Assembly (NCBI GenBank): GCA_902529105.1
Contig: CABZUW010000002.1
Location: 62,001-126,000 of the forward strand
Source: an uncultured Pelagibacteraceae bacterium
GTDB taxonomy: Bacteria; Pseudomonadota; Alphaproteobacteria; Pelagibacterales; Pelagibacteraceae
Direction: 5' to 3'
DNA: 64,000 nt
Each line of letters begins with the position of its first letter. Position 1 is the first letter of the stretch. The notes under the pieces were generated by a model. The model saw only the letters and a program-made list of their open reading frames with translations, was not told where the DNA came from and searched no databases. Positions 35,392 through 44,426 of this stretch are shown here, piece by piece. The translations under genes were made by a program, and so were the position numbers.

Positions 35392-35467
35392 GCCCTTGTA
35401 GCTCAGTTGGTAGAGCAATTGATTTGTAATCAATAGGTCCGCGGTTCGAATCCGTGCGGGGGCACCA
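35392..35467 (+). tRNA. trnT: tRNA-Thr (TGT anticodon), CCA end encoded
   Basis: GCCCTTGTAGCTCAGTTGGTAGAGCAATTGATTTGTAATCAATAGGTCCGCGGTTCGAATCCGTGCGGGGGCACCA. Confidence 0.96.
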
Positions 35468-35475
35468 CTAAAAAA

Positions 35476-36510
35476 TTATTCCAATGCTTTTCCGACAATT
35501 GTTGCAGAACCTTCTAATCTCTCGATAGATTCTATGTAAGTTTGTGTTTGACTTTTACCACCAACTGGTGCCATTGTTCCTGTACCGGCTTCAAGGTCAT
35601 GTGCACCTTCAATAATGATCTGTCCATTACCTGTTGATCCCGAAGCATCAACAGTTGTAAATTTACCGTAGAAAAATAATCTTTTATCTGCATCAGAATT
35701 ATTTGTGTCATGATTATACCAATCCATTAACTCTTGTTTACTTTTACAACCAGTATCACAAGTATAGTTGGCTGCAAGTTCTGTTGGTGAAATTTGCATT
35801 GATGAATTTATATCCACAAATTCGTCGAAGTCGGTGTTTCCATCTGACTTTAAACCTCTAACCGTAGATGCTACAACTGGTAGAGAGGTTATGCCTGCTG
35901 AGCCTGTGTTCCATTCATGTTGAACTTGTGATGCACCTTTTAAAGTTATTCTTGTATACATATCGGCACTCATTTCTTTTTTGTTAAAGTTAACATAAAC
36001 TTTTCCTCTTCCCTCTTGAACTGCATCTGCAAACACATCTGAAGTAGATGGTTTATTATAAGTTAATCCATTAGATCCAGTCTCAACTCTTTCTAATGCA
36101 AACCAACCTGAGTCATAAACAACTACATCTTGGTCTAATGTCATTACATAGTCATGATCTTTTTCTTCGATGTTATCTTTCATCTTTTCCATTTCTTTAG
36201 CAATTTCTTTAGAATCTGATGACACATTAGACAAAGCTGACAGGGCACCCTCGTCGACTTTTAAATCTAATTTCTCAGCATTTTCTTTTATATCTTGTTT
36301 TAGATTTGTTGAATTTATTAAATTAGATGTAACATTTTGAGAGTTGTTTATAACATTGCTTGAATTAACTACGGAATGACTCATTGAACTGGACATTTGA
36401 TTTACTATGTTTGTTGTGGCGGGAGTTGGTGTCGATACAACTGCATAAGAATAACTAAAATAAGTTGCAATAAATAAAATAGATTTAAATATAATTTTAA
36501 AATTTTTCAT
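35476..36510 (-). CDS. Secreted hypothetical protein; Ser/Asn-rich N-terminal segment
   Basis: Signal-peptide-like N-terminus (MKNFKIIFKSILFIATYFSYSYA); adjoins the FecR-domain gene. Confidence 0.75.
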   Translation of the reverse strand: MKNFKIIFKSILFIATYFSYSYAVVSTPTPATTNIVNQMSSSMSHSVVNSSNVINNSQNVTSNLINSTNLKQDIKENAEKLDLKVDEGALSALSNVSSDSKEIAKEMEKMKDNIEEKDHDYVMTLDQDVVVYDSGWFALERVETGSNGLTYNKPSTSDVFADAVQEGRGKVYVNFNKKEMSADMYTRITLKGASQVQHEWNTGSAGITSLPVVASTVRGLKSDGNTDFDEFVDINSSMQISPTELAANYTCDTGCKSKQELMDWYNHDTNNSDADKRLFFYGKFTTVDASGSTGNGQIIIEGAHDLEAGTGTMAPVGGKSQTQTYIESIERLEGSATIVGKALE

Positions 36511-37080
36511 TTAATTTTTTATCATTGCTTGAAAACCGGGTTTAGTTATATCAGTCATATTTATTCCGTCTGAAAGTTGAACATTGCCAGGGATCATTCC
36601 TAGTGTATTATTTGGACCAGGGCCTAATAATAATACTGTACTTTCTTTATCTGAATTTGAAGATATAAGAAATTCTGTCCCTCTTGCACCTAAAGTTCCC
36701 GCAGGCATTTTAACTTCTAAGTTGTCTGGATTTTTCTTGCTGATTTTACCAGTAATAAACTTTACTGTTCCTGACTTTATATTTGTAACAAAATTTCCAT
36801 CATCAGTTTTTGGGTCATAAACAAAATCATCTATTGTTAATTCAGTATTTTCTCCGACAGTCATTACTGTTTCATCTAAAAATAATATTTGAGCATTAGA
36901 TTTTGACCTTACAAATATTGTATCACCAAAAAATACTTTGGAACCGTTTATTAATTTTTCATTTTTTTGATTGTTTATATCTCCGACAGCAACCCCTATT
37001 ACGCCTATGAATTCACTACTAATAGATTTAGTTATGAAGCTAAAAAATATAAAAATTGTTAATAAAAATTTTTTATTCAT
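36511..37080 (-). CDS. Secreted FecR-domain protein
   Basis: Signal peptide; NAQILFLDETVMTVGENTELTIDDFVYDP...MPAGTLGARGTEFLI FecR signature. Confidence 0.85.
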   Translation of the reverse strand: MNKKFLLTIFIFFSFITKSISSEFIGVIGVAVGDINNQKNEKLINGSKVFFGDTIFVRSKSNAQILFLDETVMTVGENTELTIDDFVYDPKTDDGNFVTNIKSGTVKFITGKISKKNPDNLEVKMPAGTLGARGTEFLISSNSDKESTVLLLGPGPNNTLGMIPGNVQLSDGINMTDITKPGFQAMIKN

Positions 37081-38455
37081 TAAAATTTACTCTTTTTGTT
37101 ATCCCTATAGTTTTAAATGCTCTTTTAATTTCGTAGTTGGGTAAACTTGAATTTACATTAGATTCTCTAAAACTCAAAGTATAAAAGGTTGTGTTATCCT
37201 TATTTATCTTTCTTAAAAAAGGCAATATTTGATTAATGTCACCTCTCAAAGAAATATTTGTTACTAAACTTCTGTCATTTCTATAACGCAACATAGATAT
37301 AGCATTATTTTTGGCTTGATAAGTATTATATAAGTAAGTTGCTGACGCTGATAATGTGCCAAAAGAAAAAATTCTAGAGGCTCGAAAATTTACACCATTA
37401 GACTCGTAACTGTGGAATTCTTTTGCATGATCTGTTTTGCCATATATTAATTTTGTACTTATTTGTGTTCTATTAGATATGTTATGATTTAGCCTGATTG
37501 ATGCAGAGTAAGCCTCATTATTATTATTATCACCTGCCTCTTTAAACAATTGAATACCGCCAACAACAGGATTCGGTCTTGAATGATATCTCGAGTCTGT
37601 ATAACTCAAAGCATAATTTAAATTAAATTTATCATTAAAAATATATGTATTATTAATTCCTACCCCTTTTACCTGATAGTCTTCTTGTCTTCTATAATTT
37701 GGATTATTGAAATAAATGTATGGTGAAAAATAATGATTTTTATAAGCTTTAAAATAACTTATTGAGCTTGAATATATATCACTCTCACCTTTGTGTTTTT
37801 TGTTGTTGGTATTAAAAGTTGATCCAAGATTTAAATACAAAGAAGAAGTTTGATCTAAAATTCTTCCTATGGTAAGTGAGGTTCCCCTTGTGTAAGTTTT
37901 ATCGTATTCCATTGTGCTTTTGTGATGTCCACTATCATTTTTAATAAAGGGCAATAAGATTTCATTTTCATCATTATCAACAGCTAAAGTTTTTCCAGAT
38001 TTAGTTCTACCGCTTATATTATCCTCTTCAGTACCTGAATAAGTAAAATCCATGTATGCAAACCATTTTTTTGGCTCTTCTTTCTCAAATTTTTCATCAG
38101 TTAACAATTCAGCAATTAATTTTTTAGTCTCATCAGAAGTATTAGGATCGTTGAGCATAGTGCTAACCATCAAATCAACTTTTACTTTTGAGTCCATTTT
38201 TAATAAAATAGATAAAAGGTATAGTTTGATATCTGCATTTTTTGGATAAAGAATGCTTAGTCTTTCCAAAGTTGCTATTGTTGATTTAATATTGCCTGAT
38301 TTCTCTTGCTGCTTTGCGTAATTCAAATTTAATTCTAAATCTGTTGGATTATCTAATATTTCTTTGTATGTAATGATTGAGGATATCGCTTTTGAATTAA
38401 TAATTAATAATATGAAGATAATAAAAAAAATAGGCTTAGCATTTATTAATTTCAT
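37073..38455 (-). CDS. TPR-like N-terminus plus predicted outer-membrane beta-barrel C-terminus (Slam/DUF560-like architecture)
   Basis: Signal peptide, ELNLNYAKQQEKSGNIKSTIATLERLSILYPKNADIKLYL TPR-like pattern, then ~300 aa of alternating amphipathic strands. Confidence 0.65.
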   Translation of the reverse strand: MKLINAKPIFFIIFILLIINSKAISSIITYKEILDNPTDLELNLNYAKQQEKSGNIKSTIATLERLSILYPKNADIKLYLLSILLKMDSKVKVDLMVSTMLNDPNTSDETKKLIAELLTDEKFEKEEPKKWFAYMDFTYSGTEEDNISGRTKSGKTLAVDNDENEILLPFIKNDSGHHKSTMEYDKTYTRGTSLTIGRILDQTSSLYLNLGSTFNTNNKKHKGESDIYSSSISYFKAYKNHYFSPYIYFNNPNYRRQEDYQVKGVGINNTYIFNDKFNLNYALSYTDSRYHSRPNPVVGGIQLFKEAGDNNNNEAYSASIRLNHNISNRTQISTKLIYGKTDHAKEFHSYESNGVNFRASRIFSFGTLSASATYLYNTYQAKNNAISMLRYRNDRSLVTNISLRGDINQILPFLRKINKDNTTFYTLSFRESNVNSSLPNYEIKRAFKTIGITKRVNFNE

Positions 38456-38498
38456 AAAATTTTATGATAACCTTATATTAATTTAAATTTTAAAATAA

Positions 38499-39290
38499 CT
38501 ACTTAATGTCGCGACGAAGTTGTTCTATTTTAATTTTCTTTTGTAAGCTCCGATTTTTATCATATAACAGATTAAATTTTATTTTTTTATTTGTTCTAAC
38601 ATAAATTGTCTTTGCATTTCTCACCTCTACGTTATCGGCTACAGCACTTAAAGGTCTCTTTTTAAAATCTAAATTTTTAATCAATATTTTTGAATTATCA
38701 CTAATAATTTTACCCTTCCATCTTCTTGGTCTAAACGCGCTAATCGGAGAAATAGATAATTTTTTTGAATTTAAACTTAAAATAGGTCCATGTACTGACA
38801 AATTATAAGCTGTACTACCTGCGGGAGTTGAAACTAAAACACCATCGGACATTAATTCTTTTATAATTGGTTTCGAGCCATTATAGATTGAAATTGATGC
38901 AGCTTGTCTACTTTGTCTCAAAATAGAAACTTCATTTATTGCAAGATACTTTTTAATTTTATTATATTTATTTTTAACCTTCATTTCTAATGGAGATATA
39001 GAAATTAACTTTGAATTATTTAATTTATTTAATAAATTTTTTGTAGAAAACTTATTCATAAGGAACCCATAATTACCAGAGTTAATTCCATAAAAATATT
39101 TATTTTTACTAATGTGCTTTTTCAAAGTTTGTAACATGAAACCATCACCACCTATTACAATTATAATATTAAATTTGTGTTTAAAGTTTTTAAGAATTTT
39201 CTGAGATATAAAATTTTTAATTTTTACAGATTTCTTATTGTTATCTGAAATAATTTGAACTTTATTTTTAATAAATAAATTGGTTTTCAT
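38499..39290 (-). CDS. nadK: NAD kinase
   Basis: IIVIGGDGFMLQTL, NSGNYGFLMN, SDGVLVSTPAGSTAYNLS. Confidence 0.92.
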   Translation of the reverse strand: MKTNLFIKNKVQIISDNNKKSVKIKNFISQKILKNFKHKFNIIIVIGGDGFMLQTLKKHISKNKYFYGINSGNYGFLMNKFSTKNLLNKLNNSKLISISPLEMKVKNKYNKIKKYLAINEVSILRQSRQAASISIYNGSKPIIKELMSDGVLVSTPAGSTAYNLSVHGPILSLNSKKLSISPISAFRPRRWKGKIISDNSKILIKNLDFKKRPLSAVADNVEVRNAKTIYVRTNKKIKFNLLYDKNRSLQKKIKIEQLRRDIK

Positions 39291-39296
39291 ATATAA

Positions 39297-40235
39297 TTAT
39301 TTAATACCACTAAATGTATTTATCAATTTAATTTGGTTAGATATTCTTTTTCTATGGTTATTTTGAAATGATAATTTGTAATAGTTTCTAAGGATTTCGT
39401 AAAACATATTCTCAAAATGGTCTACATTATTTTTAAATTTAATTGACTTAATCTTGTCGTTTTCAAATATTTTAATATAAGTGAATTGATTTTTTAATTT
39501 GCTAAAAAATCTGTCTACATAAATGGACGAATTGTTGAAAAAAAATTCAATATTGTTTGTATAATTTTGTCCTTCTCCCCAGAAATAAAATCTATTAAAG
39601 TTTTTATTTTTTATTACAAAGTATCCTTTTAAATCTACCTTTTCTCTAATTTTTAATTGTTCTATATTCTTTTTATTTATTGAGATGTTATTAAATAAAT
39701 AGTTTTCAACTGAAAGCTGGTATACCGCTGCATCATAAAAAAAGCCATCACCTAATTTTTTTTTATATCTCTGATTATCTTTACTTAGCGAAGGAAATCT
39801 AAAGTTTGATACTACGTATCTTAGTTTTCCTCTTTTTTTTTCATTTATTAATTTTTTTAATTTATAAAAAAGAGGATGATATAAATACATAAAAGATTCA
39901 AAAATTAGTTTTTTTTTCTTTTTTGATAAAGTTAATATTTCTTTTAATTTATTATCACTAGTCAAAAATGGTTTTTCACAAATTACATGAAAACCAGATT
40001 TTAATGATTTAATGATATACTTTTCATGTAGTTTGTTGGGACAACTTATGTATACAAAATCAAAGTTTTCTTTAAAAAATTTGTCTTCATTAAATATTTT
40101 ATAAATTTTAAATTTTTTTTTTTTATTTCGTAAGATGCCCCCAATTTTAAAGGAGCTATTATTTACTAGAACCGGCATTATATTCTTTTCGAAGTGATAT
40201 CCGGGACCAATAATTCCTATTATTTTTTTTTTCAT
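39297..40235 (-). CDS. Gfo/Idh/MocA-family oxidoreductase (candidate NDP-sugar 3-ketoreductase)
   Basis: GIIGPGYHFEKNIMPVL, CEKPF motif. Confidence 0.8.
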   Translation of the reverse strand: MKKKIIGIIGPGYHFEKNIMPVLVNNSSFKIGGILRNKKKKFKIYKIFNEDKFFKENFDFVYISCPNKLHEKYIIKSLKSGFHVICEKPFLTSDNKLKEILTLSKKKKKLIFESFMYLYHPLFYKLKKLINEKKRGKLRYVVSNFRFPSLSKDNQRYKKKLGDGFFYDAAVYQLSVENYLFNNISINKKNIEQLKIREKVDLKGYFVIKNKNFNRFYFWGEGQNYTNNIEFFFNNSSIYVDRFFSKLKNQFTYIKIFENDKIKSIKFKNNVDHFENMFYEILRNYYKLSFQNNHRKRISNQIKLINTFSGIK

Positions 40236-40238
40236 TAT

Positions 40239-41000
40239 TTATAACAAACTTAATATAGCTCTTAAGTGTGGACCTACTATTGGTCCATGCTTAATTAATT
40301 TGTCTATTTCCCAAAGTGTTAACCACTTATATCTATTACTTGGTAAAGTTGGTTTGCCATAATATTCTATGATCCAGTGCAGATTTCTTTTTTTAAATAA
40401 CCGACCTCCATCTTCAGTTACCCACATTTTTTTAATGGTTTTAAATTTTTTTCTAAAAAATTTATTTAATACTTTATTTCTTTCACCGTGGTGAACGCGG
40501 TCTAAGTTAGAATAGGTCCCTTGCAATGATGGACTTAATTGTATCTCATTATAATTACCTGGTTCAAATTTTGCATCGATTAAATAATGTGGTATTTTAT
40601 TTATTTTACACCTAACCAGTCCTATAACACCCCCCTTGTAACCAACTTGTGTTAGGAAGGGTTGGTCCCAACTCGCTATTTCTCTTTTTGAGTTTGTTAT
40701 TCTTTTGCCTTGTACTATAAAAAATTTTTTACTTTTGTGTGTTATGATTCCTTTTTGTTTATTATAACTCCATTTAATTAATTTTTCTAAATGAATATTA
40801 GTAACTTTACTACTATCAATTTTTCTAACATTTTCGTACCACTTAATTATTTTATTTATGTCTGAATTTTTCCAATTATTTAATCTCTCAATGTTTACCT
40901 CATAAGATATTTGGTTTTTTTTTTTGAAAATTTTTTTATTTTTTAAATAACCAATATAGTCTTCTAACATATGTTGATATTTAAATTTTTTTAATTGCAT
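40239..41000 (-). CDS. NDP-hexose 2,3-dehydratase family protein, single-domain (253 aa)
   Basis: WDQPFLTQVGYKGGVIGLV, DAKFEPGNYNEIQLSPSLQGTYSNLDRVHHG, TEDGGRLFKKRNLHWIIEY. Confidence 0.8.
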   Translation of the reverse strand: MQLKKFKYQHMLEDYIGYLKNKKIFKKKNQISYEVNIERLNNWKNSDINKIIKWYENVRKIDSSKVTNIHLEKLIKWSYNKQKGIITHKSKKFFIVQGKRITNSKREIASWDQPFLTQVGYKGGVIGLVRCKINKIPHYLIDAKFEPGNYNEIQLSPSLQGTYSNLDRVHHGERNKVLNKFFRKKFKTIKKMWVTEDGGRLFKKRNLHWIIEYYGKPTLPSNRYKWLTLWEIDKLIKHGPIVGPHLRAILSLL

Positions 41001-41004
41001 TTAA

Positions 41005-41886
41005 CTATTTTTCCAGCCATGCTTTGTATTTTTCAAAATTATCAATAACATATTTTGGTAGTTGATCATTGTTTAATTTAGATAAATTTACACTTGGATC
41101 ATCAGGTTTCCTGTTGTGAGCAAATATAACTTTTTTTTCATTAATCATTGACTTTATATCTTTCAAACCTATTCCACTATCTTCTATTTCATTGTGATGG
41201 CCAAAATTTAACATTTTGTCCTCAATTTCCTCTGGTGTCTTCAAATTAGAGAAGTGCCAACCACCGTCATCTATTATTTCAACATTAGAGTATTTAGTTT
41301 TAGAAAAAAAAGTATCAAATCGCCAAAAAGAATACTTTTTAGGCTTAATATACTTTAACCACTTTGGGCTTAGTAAATTTTTAATTTTGCATGCCCTAGT
41401 TCCATACCAAGGATGTAAATCATAATATAAATTAAATTTAAAATAACAAAGTTTGAGTTTTGCTATAAGCAATTTATTTTTTATGTTATTAAAATTAAAA
41501 TTTTCATATTTTGGTATCTCATCGCTGTCATTTAAGGTAAAAATATCTTCTGAACTTGCATCTTTTAAACAGTCTATAGCTGCATCATAAGATTGGTCAA
41601 TTCTTTTTAAACTGTTAAACCTTTTTTGGTTACTTTGATTTAAAAGGGTGTCCGAGGGATTGATATGTACAATTCCTTCTGGCTCATCCTCAATTACTTT
41701 ATAGATAATCTTATCTTTAAAATTTTTATAACTATTTATATCAAAATTCAGTTTTTTTTTCTTTCCACTGTGAGAATGTTTTGCTTCAATTACTATAAAT
41801 TTATCAACATATTTGTTAAGAACATTGAGCCTTAAGTCAAATAGCATAGGCTCATTATAATATGTAATACAATCGTAAATTTTCAC
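41005..41886 (-). CDS. Glycosyltransferase family 17 (MGAT3-like)
   Basis: IYDCITYYNEPMLFDLRLNVLNKYVDKFIVIEAKHSHSG, NDSDEIP, GGWHFSNLKTPEEIEDKM. Confidence 0.85.
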   Translation of the reverse strand: MKIYDCITYYNEPMLFDLRLNVLNKYVDKFIVIEAKHSHSGKKKKLNFDINSYKNFKDKIIYKVIEDEPEGIVHINPSDTLLNQSNQKRFNSLKRIDQSYDAAIDCLKDASSEDIFTLNDSDEIPKYENFNFNNIKNKLLIAKLKLCYFKFNLYYDLHPWYGTRACKIKNLLSPKWLKYIKPKKYSFWRFDTFFSKTKYSNVEIIDDGGWHFSNLKTPEEIEDKMLNFGHHNEIEDSGIGLKDIKSMINEKKVIFAHNRKPDDPSVNLSKLNNDQLPKYVIDNFEKYKAWLEK

Positions 41887-41890
41887 TTAG

Positions 41891-41976
41891 TGGTGCCCTC
41901 GGCCAGACTCGAACTGGCACTCCCAAAAGGGCAAGGATTTTAAGTCCTTTGTGTCTACCAATTTCACCACGAGGGC
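41891..41976 (-). tRNA. trnL: tRNA-Leu (TAA anticodon), CCA end encoded
   Basis: GCCCTCGTGGTGAAATTGGTAGACACAAAGGACTTAAAATCCTTGCCCTTTTGGGAGTGCCAGTTCGAGTCTGGCCGAGGGCACCA. Confidence 0.95.
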
Positions 41977-42048
41977 ATGAGTTATTTTCATGAGTGTTTA
42001 TGCTAATATTTATAATTGAACAAGATGAATAAGTAAATTTTTTTTATT
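41938..42048. repeat. 111-bp direct repeat, copy 1 (tRNA-Leu 5' half plus upstream region)
   Basis: 109/111 identity by eye to 44427..44537 at constant offset 2489. Confidence 0.95.
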
Positions 42049-42050
42049 TT

Positions 42051-42080
42051 ATCTCCCTAGGTTCTAGTCTAGTTCTAGTT
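42051..42080. repeat. 30-bp direct repeat, copy 1, downstream of the autotransporter stop
   Basis: atctccctaggttctagtctagttctagtt vs atctcaccaggttctagtctagttctagtt at 44272..44301 (28/30). Confidence 0.9.
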
Positions 42081-42116
42081 ATCCCATATTATCCTATAGA
42101 GTTTTAGTTATATTTA

Positions 42117-44234
42117 CTAAAATGTATTTACAATTTCTAGGGTTGCACCATATTCAGGTATTTGACTCATCAAGCTATAATTCGAACTCATTCTGATATC
42201 AAAACCATTTAAATCTCTCTTATAACTTAAAGATGCTTTGTTATTATCTAAAGTCATAGCATATTCAATATCGTCTGTTGGTATAAAACCAAATCCAAAA
42301 TATAAAGTATCGCTATGGGCATTATCACTTTGATTTCTCTCATAAATAGTCATTATAGAAAAACCATTATCGGTTACTAAATCAAATCCAATATTTGCTC
42401 TTAAATTTTTAGAATCTTGATCAATTGATTTTGTATATTCTGTAGTTTCCGATAGGTAACGATAAGTAGCATCTGAAGACGGACTAAAATCTACTCCAAG
42501 CTCTAATCCACCATTTGGTTTAAACGTGAAAGAATTATAATCTAAAATATCACTTATGGTAAAACCAGCAGATATCATTCCAGTTTCAATTGTTTGAGCT
42601 TTGTAAACTAAGGCTGCAGGACCTTTTTCTCTATATTTGGATAATTCTGTATAGCTTAAATCAATTCTTAAATTAGGAGTAATATTAAAATCTTCTTTTT
42701 TATATGTTGTTAAGTAGTTAAGTGAACCAAATATTTGTGCACCATCTCTTTCTCCTGTTCTAGTACTACCTCCCTCTTTCCTAACATGATCAGTCTTTAA
42801 AGTGCTCACTCCAATGATACCTTCGGTAAATTTTTCATCATCATGAGGAAAAGTTCCATAAACAGATAAACTAAAAGACTCTGTATCTAAATTAGTCCCA
42901 GATGTACCGACATCAACATCATCATTACCAAATCTAAGAGCATAACCATATAATCTATTTTTGCTTATCTTTTTATCTATGCCAAGTGTAATACCTTTGG
43001 TATTAATTTTCTTTGATGATGAAGTAGATGTATCTCCAGTTCTACCAATACTTAAGCTACCCTCACTCCAAAATGACCAATCATCTGATAATTTATCTAG
43101 AACTTCATTTGTTTTATTTGATATGGGAATAATGTTAGAAAGCGATGCCACCATTGAATTAGAAAAGTTTAATCTAATATTTTGGTTACTTAATTGATCA
43201 TTATTTCTATGTCTTCTTAACCAATACATACGGTTAAGAACTGGAGTACTTGCTTGAATAGCAATTTGTTTTGCTGTTGCAGTTTGAGATTCGATTGAGC
43301 TTAAAATATCTTTACCCCCATCGGAAGTAGTTATTGGATCATCACAAGCACCATCGATTATGCTCCAATTACAACTTAGGTTAAATTCATGAACTTTTTT
43401 ATTACTATTATCAAGGATAAACATTTTACTTCCATCATTACTAAAGACAAGTTCTCTTGACTCTGCACTAACAGAACTTACAATGAAGGTACCCTCAAGG
43501 GATAAAGTAGAAACATCATAAGGTGTAGTTAATTTAAACTGAGAAATCTTTTTTTCTCCACCATCAATGGTATACATTTTAGTACCATCGTAATTAAAAG
43601 TAACTCCATCTATGTGATCGTGAAAAGAAATTAGGTCTTCAGTATTAAGATGAGTAGTTTCTGAGCTAAGATCAAATGCTTTATCTAGTGAATATTCATG
43701 AATACGCACTTGTGTATCATCTCCTACACCAGCAACAAACATTCTGGTACCATCATTATTAAATGCAACTGAATTTGCTCTTATTTCTTGGCCAGAAATA
43801 TCATATCTACCATCAAGGTTAGCAGTTGAAATATCAAATGCAGTGGTTAGTGACCAGTAATCTATATTTTTATTACCGGCATGGCCAGCAATAAACATTT
43901 TTGTACCATCGTTATTGAACACTACTTGTGTTGGTAAAAGAGCATTTTTATTATCTGAGTGAACTCCAGTTACATGTATTATTTTAGTATTATTTACGGC
44001 TGCCGTTGAAATGTCATAAGCGGTAGTTAATATAAATTCTACAACTGCATCCAATTTATTATTTGGGTTTCTTGTAATATACATTTTTGTACCATCATTA
44101 TTAAATGTAAGTCCAAGGTCTTGGGTGCCTGTCTCGATTGATTTACTTTGCACAAAGGTTGGCTCCGCTATAGCTTTAGAAAAAAATAAAGCTAAAAAAA
44201 ATATGATGTAATGAATTTTATAAATATTTTTCAC
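42117..44234 (-). CDS. Autotransporter-like protein: beta-propeller-repeat passenger plus C-terminal beta-barrel
   Basis: Signal peptide; repeated F-NNDGT-M(F/Y)...(Y/F)D(I/V)STA units; barrel module WSFWSEGSLSIGR...; C-terminal Phe. Confidence 0.8.
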   Translation of the reverse strand: MKNIYKIHYIIFFLALFFSKAIAEPTFVQSKSIETGTQDLGLTFNNDGTKMYITRNPNNKLDAVVEFILTTAYDISTAAVNNTKIIHVTGVHSDNKNALLPTQVVFNNDGTKMFIAGHAGNKNIDYWSLTTAFDISTANLDGRYDISGQEIRANSVAFNNDGTRMFVAGVGDDTQVRIHEYSLDKAFDLSSETTHLNTEDLISFHDHIDGVTFNYDGTKMYTIDGGEKKISQFKLTTPYDVSTLSLEGTFIVSSVSAESRELVFSNDGSKMFILDNSNKKVHEFNLSCNWSIIDGACDDPITTSDGGKDILSSIESQTATAKQIAIQASTPVLNRMYWLRRHRNNDQLSNQNIRLNFSNSMVASLSNIIPISNKTNEVLDKLSDDWSFWSEGSLSIGRTGDTSTSSSKKINTKGITLGIDKKISKNRLYGYALRFGNDDVDVGTSGTNLDTESFSLSVYGTFPHDDEKFTEGIIGVSTLKTDHVRKEGGSTRTGERDGAQIFGSLNYLTTYKKEDFNITPNLRIDLSYTELSKYREKGPAALVYKAQTIETGMISAGFTISDILDYNSFTFKPNGGLELGVDFSPSSDATYRYLSETTEYTKSIDQDSKNLRANIGFDLVTDNGFSIMTIYERNQSDNAHSDTLYFGFGFIPTDDIEYAMTLDNNKASLSYKRDLNGFDIRMSSNYSLMSQIPEYGATLEIVNTF

Positions 44235-44271
44235 AACAAATAATCATTAATAAATTTATTTTCATATATTT

Positions 44272-44301
44272 ATCTCACCAGGTTCTAGTCTAGTTCTAGT
44301 T
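44272..44301. repeat. 30-bp direct repeat, copy 2, upstream of the autotransporter start
   Basis: See 42051..42080. Confidence 0.9.
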
Positions 44302-44426
44302 TGACAAAATTTATTATTCATATTTTCCAATAAAAATAAATATAGGTTTTATAAAAGTGTAGGATTATATGGGATTTGAGGCTGAATGAGACTATATGAG
44401 ATTATGAATTAACCCTACCCTATGTT

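Noticed and set aside
36511-37080. Classical FecI/FecR/TonB iron-signalling system
   Set aside because: No sigma factor, no TM anti-sigma architecture, and no TonB receptor; the FecR domain follows a signal peptide.
35392-38455. Integration of the FecR/TPR operon at tRNA-Thr
   Set aside because: No duplicated tRNA-Thr end was found at the far side, so adjacency alone is not evidence of integration.
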